Made by a program: the position numbers and the translations under genes
Shown here: positions 10,995 through 18,428 of the stretch, piece after piece
Numbering within the stretch: position 1 is the first letter of the stretch
How the letters are laid out: every line of letters begins with the position of its first letter
From: Photorhabdus luminescens subsp. luminescens
Lineage (GTDB): Bacteria; Pseudomonadota; Gammaproteobacteria; Enterobacterales; Enterobacteriaceae
Assembly (NCBI RefSeq): GCF_001083805.1
Contig: NZ_JXSK01000004.1
Location: 310,001 to 374,000, forward strand
Length of the DNA stretch: 64,000 bases
Direction of reading: 5' to 3'
Notes under the pieces: model-generated
Database searches by the model: none
The model's input: only the letters and a program-made list of their open reading frames with translations
Told to the model about the DNA's origin: nothing

Positions 10995-12185
10995 ATGGAA
11001 GAAAATATTTCCCGTACACCATTAAGTCCAGCGTTGATTGCACTGATCGCAATCGCCACAGGTCTGGTTGTCGCCAGCAACTATTATGCACAGCCGCTAC
11101 TCGATACTATTGCGTTACAATTTAATCTGACCGTCAACGAAGCGGGATTTATTGTAACTACAGCTCAATTGAGCTATGCCGTTGGCCTAACATTCCTTGT
11201 GCCATTAGGTGATATGTTCGAACGACGCAGTTTAATTGTCTCAATGACAGTATTAGCTACTGTTGGATTACTGATTACCGCCACGTCGCAGAACATCTGG
11301 CAAATGTTACTGGGAACGGCAATGACGGGCTTATTTTCGGTGGTTGCTCAAATACTGGTTCCGCTGGCCGCAACACTTGCTCTTCCCCATCAACGTGGAA
11401 AAGCTGTCGGTACGATTATGAGCGGTTTACTGCTTGGAATATTACTGGCAAGAACCATCTCAGGAACAATGGCGACTTTTGGCGGCTGGAGAACTGTTTT
11501 TTGGGTTGCCAGTGTTTTATTGGTGATTCTTTCTCTGACTCTGTGGCGCTACCTGCCCCGTCATAAACAAGTCACTAATCTCAATTATTTCCAATTACTT
11601 GGCTCTATTGTAAACCTTATCACTACCAGCCCGCTGCTAAGAGTACGCGCCATACTGGGTGCGCTGACATTTGCCAACTTCAGCCTGCTATGGACATCAA
11701 TGGCATTCCTGCTCTCAGCACCTCCTTTTAACTATTCTGAAGGCATCATCGGCTTATTTGGATTAGTCGGCGCCGCTGGGGCACTGATGGCAACCAAAAC
11801 CGGACAACTCGTTGATAAAGGCAAAGGTCCTCTGACCACCAGCATTTCCCTGGCGCTATTACTTTTTTCATGGATACCGATCGGTTTAGTCAAAGAATCA
11901 CTAATTGGCTTTCTAATTGGTATTTTTCTCCTTGATATTGCGATTCAAGGTGTTCACGTTACAAATCAAAGCACGATATACCGCATCATGCCAGAAGCCA
12001 GAAACCGACTCACCGCCGCTTACATGACCAGCTATTTCATTGGCGGGGCCTTTGGTTCTCTGGTTTCAGGTTATGCTTACAAACACTCAGGTTGGTATGG
12101 TGTTGCCGCCTCTGGCATTGCTATCTGCATAATCAGTCTAATCGTGTGGTTTTTGGGCAAAAAGCACGAACCAAAGACGCTGTAA
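10995..12185 (+). CDS. ygaY: MFS transporter, intact counterpart of E. coli ygaY
   Basis: Twelve-segment major facilitator protein of 396 residues, probably a proton-driven exporter in the inner membrane; the substrate is not known. The loop-2/3 MFS motif appears as PLGDMFERRSLI, and a second-half copy as GQLVDKGKGP. It lies between proX and ygaZ, the place occupied in E. coli K-12 by the disrupted ygaX/ygaY pair, and here the frame is complete. Neighbouring exporters suggest a role in amino acid or drug efflux, but that is inference. The ribosome binding site is weak. Confidence 0.8.
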   Translation: MEENISRTPLSPALIALIAIATGLVVASNYYAQPLLDTIALQFNLTVNEAGFIVTTAQLSYAVGLTFLVPLGDMFERRSLIVSMTVLATVGLLITATSQNIWQMLLGTAMTGLFSVVAQILVPLAATLALPHQRGKAVGTIMSGLLLGILLARTISGTMATFGGWRTVFWVASVLLVILSLTLWRYLPRHKQVTNLNYFQLLGSIVNLITTSPLLRVRAILGALTFANFSLLWTSMAFLLSAPPFNYSEGIIGLFGLVGAAGALMATKTGQLVDKGKGPLTTSISLALLLFSWIPIGLVKESLIGFLIGIFLLDIAIQGVHVTNQSTIYRIMPEARNRLTAAYMTSYFIGGAFGSLVSGYAYKHSGWYGVAASGIAICIISLIVWFLGKKHEPKTL

Positions 12186-12310
12186 GAAACAAGTTACAAT
12201 ACAAGAACGTTTAAATAAAAACATTTATGAAACATTTGTTAAGGATCATATTTTCTATTTGGTTTCCTTTTGTTAATGTTACATAACATTTATATAACCA
12301 GATAGATTTT

Positions 12311-13069
12311 ATGCCTGTTTCTGATACATCACCGCCCTTAATCAGTAAAAAATCTTCTTTTACTGAAGGAATAATAGACAGTTTACCCATTGTCATCGGC
12401 TACATTCCCGTAGCCTTTGCTTTTGGTCTTAATGCCGTAAAACTCGGCTTCAACCCAATAGAAGCCATTTTCTTTTCATGCATCATCTACGCCGGCGCAA
12501 GTCAGTTCGTCATCACAGCTTTACTGAGCGCAGGCACATCACTATGGATTTCTGCCCTAACAATCATGGCAATGGATGTACGCCATATTCTTTATGGCCC
12601 ATCTTTAAGGCACCGTATCAAAGATAAGTTAACGGAGAAAAAAACCGTTATCTGGGCTTTTGGTCTGACAGATGAGGTTTTTGCCGCCGCTACCGCAAAA
12701 CTCATTAAGAACCAACGGAGCTGGAGTGAAAACTGGATGGTTGCTATTGCAATCTGTTCCTGGCTGGCCTGGGTCGCAGGTACCACAGCCGGGGCATTTC
12801 TTGGCAACGGTTATTTGGAATCCTATCCTGCCGTAGAAGCTGCCATGATTTTCATGTTACCAGCACTGTTTCTCAGTTTTCTTCTTGCTTCTTGCAGAAA
12901 GCAAAATAGTTATTGTGTTGCAACCGCGCTAACCGGAGCACTATTAGGGATTACATTTTTCTCAATTCCAGTTGCTATTCTGGCAGGTATTGTCGGTGGT
13001 TGCATCGCAGCACTGTTACAACCGCAAAACAGTTGCAATGACTCTTCTGAACAAAAGGAAATACCATGA
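12311..13069 (+). CDS. ygaZ: Branched-chain amino acid exporter large subunit YgaZ (AzlC family)
   Basis: Inner-membrane protein that, with YgaH, exports L-valine in E. coli. The 252-residue product has five to six hydrophobic segments and the AzlC signatures SLPIVIGYIPVAFAFG near the N-terminus and FSCIIYAGASQF. The final four bases overlap the ygaH start (ATGA), so the two subunits are translationally coupled. The polar C-terminal tail is lineage specific. Confidence 0.92.
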   Translation: MPVSDTSPPLISKKSSFTEGIIDSLPIVIGYIPVAFAFGLNAVKLGFNPIEAIFFSCIIYAGASQFVITALLSAGTSLWISALTIMAMDVRHILYGPSLRHRIKDKLTEKKTVIWAFGLTDEVFAAATAKLIKNQRSWSENWMVAIAICSWLAWVAGTTAGAFLGNGYLESYPAVEAAMIFMLPALFLSFLLASCRKQNSYCVATALTGALLGITFFSIPVAILAGIVGGCIAALLQPQNSCNDSSEQKEIP

Positions 13070-13404
13070 TTGACAGCAAGATTTTGCTCATTGGGCTATT
13101 TGTTGGGTTAGCTAACTTTTCGTTTCGCTATCTGCCGCTGCGATTTGGGAAAGCACGCCAATCCGCCGGCAGGAAAGGTGGAAAAACAAGCATCATTCTT
13201 GACAGTATTGGTATTGCATCTATTTGTTCTTTACTCATCGTATCGGGTGTACCTGATGTAATGAGAGAGAGTCAAAAACTATTTCCGACCCTCATAGGTT
13301 GTCTAACCATCTGCTTAGTCTTTTACAAAACAAGGAAAATTATGCTCGCAACGTTATTTGGCGCACTACTTTTTGGACTAACATTCAAAATATTTATGAA
13401 TTAG
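13066..13404 (+). CDS. ygaH: Branched-chain amino acid exporter small subunit YgaH (AzlD family)
   Basis: A 112-residue membrane protein with about four hydrophobic segments, partner of YgaZ in valine export. The N-terminal segment followed by NFSFRYLPLRFG is typical of AzlD-like subunits. It starts inside the ygaZ stop codon and precedes mprA by about 130 bases, the same order as E. coli. Confidence 0.9.
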   Translation: MIDSKILLIGLFVGLANFSFRYLPLRFGKARQSAGRKGGKTSIILDSIGIASICSLLIVSGVPDVMRESQKLFPTLIGCLTICLVFYKTRKIMLATLFGALLFGLTFKIFMN

Positions 13405-13485
13405 GTATCAATATCAAAAGAAATATGATGATAACAAATAACTACAATTGCTAAATTTATCTTTTAATATACCATTTGGATGTTT

Positions 13486-13501
13486 GATAACAAAAGTTAT
13501 C
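13486..13501 (+). promoter_or_regulatory. Palindromic operator candidate upstream of mprA
   Basis: Perfect inverted repeat GATAAC-AAAA-GTTATC, 33 bases before the mprA start. MarR-family repressors such as MprA bind short palindromes in their own promoter, so this is a reasonable autorepression site. No binding data are available. Confidence 0.5.
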
Positions 13502-13533
13502 TTACCAGTTGAAACTAATAAGGTATCTAAATA

Positions 13534-14061
13534 ATGGAAAGTTCGTTTACGCCTACCGAAGAATTACTGAATATTCGTGCAGCACAGCAAGCCAAATTAA
13601 ATAAAGATATCCCTTATCAAGAGATCCTGTTGACTAGGTTATCAATGCACGTCCAAAGTAAATTGCTTGAAAACCGTAATAATATGCTGAAAGCTCAAGG
13701 AATCAATGAAACTTTGTTCATGGCCTTGATGATCCTTGATACTAAGGAAAGCCACAGCATTCAGCCATCAGAATTAAGTGCCGCATTGGGTTCTTCCCGT
13801 ACTAACGCCACTCGTATTGCTGATGAATTAGAAAAGCAGGAGTGGATTGAAAGAAAGGAAAGTCATAACGACCGCCGTTGCCTTCATCTTCATCTGACAG
13901 AACAAGGTACAAAATTTTTAAATAGTTTGCTTCCACCTCAACATGAGTGCCTGAGAAGACTTTGGTCATGCCTTGACCAGGAGGAACAAAAACAGTTAGA
14001 AAAGTTAATGAGAAAATTACTGGTCAGACTTGATACAATGGGCGATTGTATCAAAAAATAG
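13534..14061 (+). CDS. mprA: MarR-family repressor MprA (EmrR)
   Basis: Winged-helix regulator that represses the emr efflux operon and is released by uncouplers and other hydrophobic drugs. The 175-residue product is close to E. coli MprA (176). The recognition region [33 protein letters not shown] shows the helix-turn-helix and the wing arginines ([11 protein letters not shown]). First gene of mprA-emrA-emrB. The gap to emrA is 237 bases and strongly structured. Confidence 0.95.
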   Translation: MESSFTPTEELLNIRAAQQAKLNKDIPYQEILLTRLSMHVQSKLLENRNNMLKAQGINETLFMALMILDTKESHSIQPSELSAALGSSRTNATRIADELEKQEWIERKESHNDRRCLHLHLTEQGTKFLNSLLPPQHECLRRLWSCLDQEEQKQLEKLMRKLLVRLDTMGDCIKK

Positions 14062-14073
14062 CTTGTTATTTAA

Positions 14074-14242
14074 TCGAACAATTTTTATCCAAAACAACAC
14101 TTCCCTGGTTAAATTGTTCGAAAAAATTTTCCTGTTAGCTAAGATGATATTTTCTGCAAAAAGCTAACTATTATTCTTCGATAACATTGGACCCTGTGTC
14201 ATTCATCTTTCCAGTAGTGATGATATACCCACTACTGGAAAG
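14074..14242 (+). repeat. Three consecutive inverted repeats between mprA and emrA
   Basis: Three perfect stems follow one another: TCGAACAATTT/AAATTGTTCGA (14074-14084/14111-14121), GTTAGCT/AGCTAAC (14134-14140/14162-14168) and CTTTCCAGTAGTG/CACTACTGGAAAG (14207-14219/14230-14242). The third is 13 bp with a ten-base loop but is followed by TGATCTG then A-rich sequence, not T, so it is not a standard terminator. The run could act as an attenuator, an mRNA processing or stability element, or a decayed repeat. Confidence 0.65.
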
Positions 14243-14298
14243 TGATCTGAAAAAAATAGTATTACTAAGAAGATAAATAACAAGCATGGGGATTTACT

Positions 14299-15489
14299 AT
14301 GAGCGCAAATGAGGAAATAGAAGTACAAGCGGCACAAGATCCAAACCCAAACAGTAGCAAAAAAAGGCAACGTAGTCGTGCCCTCATGTTACTAACCCTT
14401 GTCTTCACCCTGCTCGGTGTTGCCTACTTTTTCTATTGGTTTCTCATTTTACGTCATCATCAGGAAACAGATAACGCCTACGTTACAGGTAATCAAGTTC
14501 AAATCATGTCGCAAGTTGCTGGCAGTGTAATCACAGTTAACTTTGACAATACTGACTTTGTGAAAAGCGGTAATGTACTGGTACAACTCGATCCCCGTGA
14601 TGCAGAATTAGCATTAGAAAAAGCAAAAACAGCATTAGCCAATAGTGTTCGCCAAACTCATCAACAGATAGTTAATAGCAAACAGTATCAGGCTAACATC
14701 GCCCTACGCAGATCCGAATTAACCAAAGTTCAAAATGATCTTAGCCGCCGAGAAATACTTAGCGCTCAAAGAGTCATTGGCAAAGAAGAGTTGCAACATG
14801 CACAGGAAGCTGTCGCCAGTGCCCGAGCTGCGCTGGATATGGCTATCGAACAATATAACGCTAATCAAGCAATTATCCTGAATACGCCTTTAGAGAAACA
14901 GCCTGCCGTTGAACAAACTGCAACGGAAGTCCGTAATACCTGGCTGGCTTTACAACGCACGAAAATAGTCAGCCCAATTGATGGCTATGTCTCACGCCGT
15001 AGTGTACAAGTTGGCGCTCAAATTAATAAAAATACTCCACTAATGGCGATAGTTTCGGCAAACGATATGTGGATCGAAGCTAACTTCAAGGAGACGCAAA
15101 TTTCGGGTATGCGCATTGGTCAACCCGTGGAAATCACCAGCGATTTCTATGGTGGAAGCAAGGTATTTAGCGGCAAAATTACCGGCCTTGATATGGGTAC
15201 CGGCAGCGCCTTCTCTTTATTACCCGCTCAGAACGCCAGTGGCAATTGGATTAAGGTTGTACAACGTTTACCCGTCCGCATTGAACTTGATTCTGGGCAA
15301 TTAGAAAAATACCCATTACGCATCGGCCTCTCGACTAAAGTCAGAGTAGATACTACAAATCCTGATGGAGCGGTTCTGTCTGATAGAACACGCACTAAAT
15401 CGGCTTATCACACCACGGCTCTGGCAATAGATATGTCTCCTGCCAATAAAATAGTTAACGACATTATTAATAGTAATGCTGGAAAATAA
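14299..15489 (+). CDS. emrA: Multidrug efflux membrane-fusion protein EmrA
   Basis: Periplasmic adaptor anchored in the inner membrane, linking EmrB to TolC for export of uncouplers, nalidixic acid and similar compounds. The 396-residue product (E. coli 390) has a cytosolic tail rich in K and R, one transmembrane anchor at about 29-50, a lipoyl-like half with ETDNAYVTGNQVQI, a long helical hairpin at about 110-215 and a beta-barrel second half containing KIVSPIDGYVSRRSVQVG. TGGGGA precedes the start. emrB follows after 14 bases. Confidence 0.95.
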   Translation: MSANEEIEVQAAQDPNPNSSKKRQRSRALMLLTLVFTLLGVAYFFYWFLILRHHQETDNAYVTGNQVQIMSQVAGSVITVNFDNTDFVKSGNVLVQLDPRDAELALEKAKTALANSVRQTHQQIVNSKQYQANIALRRSELTKVQNDLSRREILSAQRVIGKEELQHAQEAVASARAALDMAIEQYNANQAIILNTPLEKQPAVEQTATEVRNTWLALQRTKIVSPIDGYVSRRSVQVGAQINKNTPLMAIVSANDMWIEANFKETQISGMRIGQPVEITSDFYGGSKVFSGKITGLDMGTGSAFSLLPAQNASGNWIKVVQRLPVRIELDSGQLEKYPLRIGLSTKVRVDTTNPDGAVLSDRTRTKSAYHTTALAIDMSPANKIVNDIINSNAGK

Positions 15490-15503
15490 TACCGGAGGCT
15501 AAG

Positions 15504-17045
15504 GTGACGAGACAGCCGCTTACAGGCGCCAAACTTGCATGGATGACCATTGCGTTATCCTTGGCAACGTTCATGCAAGTGTTAGATTCTACCATTGCTA
15601 ACGTAGCAATACCCACTATTTCAGGTAACCTGGGATCATCAAATTCTCAAGGAATCTGGGTCATTACCTCTTTCGGCGTTGCCAATGCGATTTCCATCCC
15701 AATTACTGGATGGCTGGCAAAACGCATCGGCGAAGTTAAATTATTTATCTGGTCAACCGCTCTATTCTCCATTGCTTCTTGGCTATGCGGTATTTCCAAC
15801 AGTCTTAACATGCTAATCTTCTTTCGGGTTATTCAGGGATTAGTTGCAGGTCCTCTTATCCCCCTTTCACAAAGCCTACTCCTGAACAATTATCCACCAG
15901 CCAAAGGAAATATGGCATTGGCGCTATGGTCAATCACGATCATTGTCGCGCCGATTTTTGGCCCTATTCTGGGTGGTTACATCAGTGATAACTATCATTG
16001 GGGATGGATCTTCTTCATCAACGTGCCTGTCGGTATAGCAATTATTCTGATTGCTATGCAAACGCTGAAAGGGCGTGAAACTCAAACAGAGATCAAACCT
16101 ATCGACACAATAGGATTGATGTTATTGGTTGTCGGCGTTGGTTGTTTACAGATCATGCTAGATCAGGGTAAAGAACTAGACTGGTTTAACTCTACAGAAA
16201 TTATCATATTAGCGGTTATCGCAATCATCTCATTAGCATTTCTAGTGGTATGGGAATTGACCGACGATAACCCGATTATTGACCTATCACTGTTTAAAGA
16301 ACGTAATTTTACCATTGGCTGCTTCTGTTTGAGCTTAGCTTATATGCTCTATTTTGGCACAATCGTATTATTACCTCAGTTATTACAAGAAGTGTTCGGT
16401 TATACCGCAACTTGGTCAGGTCTTGCATCAGCGCCGGTAGGATTGTTGCCACTAATTATTTCTCCACTGATTGGTAAATTCGGCAATAAAGCCGATATGC
16501 GCTACATAGTGACATTCAGCTTTGTTGTTTATGCCATCTGTTATTATTGGCGTGCATATACATTCGAACCCGGCATGGATTTTGCCGCAGTCGCATGGCC
16601 TCAGTTTATCCAAGGGTTTGCCATTGCCTGTTTCTTCATGCCGCTCACAACCATTACTCTTTCCGGCTTGCGGTCAGAACGAGTGGCATCTGCATCCAGT
16701 CTATCGAATTTCATCCGGACATTGGCTGGTTCAATAGGAACATCACTAACAACAACCATGTGGACCCAACGCGAATCAATGCATCATGCCCATTTTACTG
16801 AACACATCAACCCTTATAGCCCCGATACTCAACAGATTTATCAACAATTATCGGAATCGGGAATGAATAACCAACAAATTCCCGCTTATCTGGCAAAAGA
16901 GATTACCCATCAAGGACTCATAATTTCAGCGAATGAAATTTTCTGGCTCTCCGCCGGCGTATTCCTGATATTAATCGTACTCGTCTGGTTCGCAAAACCA
17001 CCATTCACACAGGGAAGTAAAGAGAATATTGGCGGAGCCCACTAA
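15504..17045 (+). CDS. emrB: Multidrug efflux MFS transporter EmrB (DHA2 family)
   Basis: Fourteen-segment proton-coupled inner-membrane transporter, partner of EmrA. The 513-residue product shows the DHA2 motif LDSTIANVAIPTI in the first segment, RVIQGLVAGPLIPL, and the antiporter motif with GPILGGYIS. It starts with GTG at 15504, backed by GGAGG six bases upstream. It aligns with E. coli EmrB (512) from end to end. Transcribed with mprA and emrA. Confidence 0.95.
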   Translation: MTRQPLTGAKLAWMTIALSLATFMQVLDSTIANVAIPTISGNLGSSNSQGIWVITSFGVANAISIPITGWLAKRIGEVKLFIWSTALFSIASWLCGISNSLNMLIFFRVIQGLVAGPLIPLSQSLLLNNYPPAKGNMALALWSITIIVAPIFGPILGGYISDNYHWGWIFFINVPVGIAIILIAMQTLKGRETQTEIKPIDTIGLMLLVVGVGCLQIMLDQGKELDWFNSTEIIILAVIAIISLAFLVVWELTDDNPIIDLSLFKERNFTIGCFCLSLAYMLYFGTIVLLPQLLQEVFGYTATWSGLASAPVGLLPLIISPLIGKFGNKADMRYIVTFSFVVYAICYYWRAYTFEPGMDFAAVAWPQFIQGFAIACFFMPLTTITLSGLRSERVASASSLSNFIRTLAGSIGTSLTTTMWTQRESMHHAHFTEHINPYSPDTQQIYQQLSESGMNNQQIPAYLAKEITHQGLIISANEIFWLSAGVFLILIVLVWFAKPPFTQGSKENIGGAH

Positions 17046-17057
17046 ATCTTAAATAGC

Positions 17058-17087
17058 AAAGCGGGGAACATTACACTCCCCGCTTTT
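17058..17087. terminator. Bidirectional terminator between emrB and yfiF
   Basis: Ten-base-pair stem AAAGCGGGGA/TCCCCGCTTT, nine-base loop, T-rich on both strands. It ends emrB and the convergent yfiF. Confidence 0.9.
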
Positions 17088-17091
17088 CCTA

Positions 17092-18108
17092 TCAAGCTTT
17101 ATTCTGTCGCCACCATTCAGCTAGCATAATGCCAGTTGCAACAGAAACGTTCAGGCTTTCAACCAACCCCGCGCCACCAACGAACAAGCTCATATCACCA
17201 TGTTCAAAAGCACTGTCACTCAAGCCATCACGTTCCTGACCCAGTACCAGAACCATTTTTTCCGGTAATTCAGCTTTAGCTAAATCGGTACTACCTTTAT
17301 GGCTGGATGTCGTTACAATGGTGTAACCCGCTTGACGAAATTTATCCAGTGTAGTGATCAAGCTATCAGCATCAATACCTTTAATATGCTCAGCGCCACC
17401 CTCTGCTGTACGGATAGCCGCACCCGACTCCAGCAAGGCCACATCGTGCAAAATCACCCCTTGCACACCGAAATGCGCACAACTTCGCATAATAGCGCCA
17501 AGGTTGTGAGGATTACCCACATCTTCAAGAGCCAAAACACAATCTTTTACTGGAGCATCTTGCAGGTAGGTCTCTGCATCCAAACCGTTGCGTTTCTTAA
17601 TCAGAAAACAAACACCACCATGATGTTCAGTACCCGACACTTTCGTCAGTTCAGCCTCATCCACAACATGATAGGCTTTACGGTTAGCAGCCATCCATTT
17701 CAGCGCATTGCGGAAACGTGGTGTCACCGACTCAACGAACCAAGCACGAACTATTGCTTCAGAACGGTTTTTAAACATCGCTTGGCAAGCATTCTCACCA
17801 TAAATCCGAGTTTCTTCCATTCGCTGACGACGGAGCTGTTCAGGATCAATCTGGCTTTTCCCACTGATACCACCATGCACTGGCGTTAAAGAATCACTCT
17901 CAGGGCGCGACACTGTTTTCCAAGGCGATCTTTCACGCTCATTGGCGCGCGGAGAACGGGATGTTCGCTCATTGTCCCGACGACGCTGACCTTGATCGCG
18001 TCCTTTGCCAGACGGACGTTTGTTATTGCTGCGGCTGTCATTATCGCCCTCACTGCGGACATACATCACTTTGACTTTGCCATTTCTACCACTGTATGAA
18101 TCGTTCAT
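17092..18108 (-). CDS. yfiF: SpoU/TrmH-family RNA 2'-O-methyltransferase YfiF
   Basis: Predicted SAM-dependent tRNA/rRNA methyltransferase; the exact target is not known. The 338-residue product begins with about 110 polar residues dense in R, S, N and D, then a SpoU substrate-binding domain (about 115-180). The trefoil-knot catalytic domain carries motif 1 [17 protein letters not shown], motif 2 [12 protein letters not shown] and motif 3 [14 protein letters not shown]. Start 18108 gives the MNDS N-terminus matching E. coli and has GGAG seven bases upstream; the frame runs to 18156 without a binding site. Confidence 0.9.
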   Translation of the reverse strand: MNDSYSGRNGKVKVMYVRSEGDNDSRSNNKRPSGKGRDQGQRRRDNERTSRSPRANERERSPWKTVSRPESDSLTPVHGGISGKSQIDPEQLRRQRMEETRIYGENACQAMFKNRSEAIVRAWFVESVTPRFRNALKWMAANRKAYHVVDEAELTKVSGTEHHGGVCFLIKKRNGLDAETYLQDAPVKDCVLALEDVGNPHNLGAIMRSCAHFGVQGVILHDVALLESGAAIRTAEGGAEHIKGIDADSLITTLDKFRQAGYTIVTTSSHKGSTDLAKAELPEKMVLVLGQERDGLSDSAFEHGDMSLFVGGAGLVESLNVSVATGIMLAEWWRQNKA

Positions 18109-18428
18109 TCGTTTCTCCAACTGCTTTATGGCGCGAAGATTACCTGATGTGCGCATCTTAAGCTACCTCTGACAACCATAATCCACCAAAATGCGCTCTT
18201 AACTCCCTGCTTTCGGCAAGAAATGCCGTACTTGCTATAGAGAGCACCGTCAGGCTACCTGTTGAAACAGACCCCTGCCAAAGATATTCAAGCTACAGCC
18301 CGGTACCATTTTGAAACAAGCTGGCAATTTAATTGCTTCTCAGCAACTGCATCCAATAACGTAAGTCACAGCAATGACTTGCAAAATCAGCTACAGTTAT
18401 CAACTAACCACAAATAAGGAGCCTCCCG
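18109..18428. other. Divergent intergenic region yfiF-pat
   Basis: A 320-bp gap holding the upstream regions of both genes. AAGGAG lies 7 bases before the pat start. The E. coli genes trxC and yfiP, which sit here in K-12, are absent, and no remnant of them is evident. No promoter or repeat is confidently seen. Confidence 0.5.

Noticed and set aside
18109-18428. Possible decayed trxC or yfiP
   Set aside because: No stretch in any frame resembled either protein.
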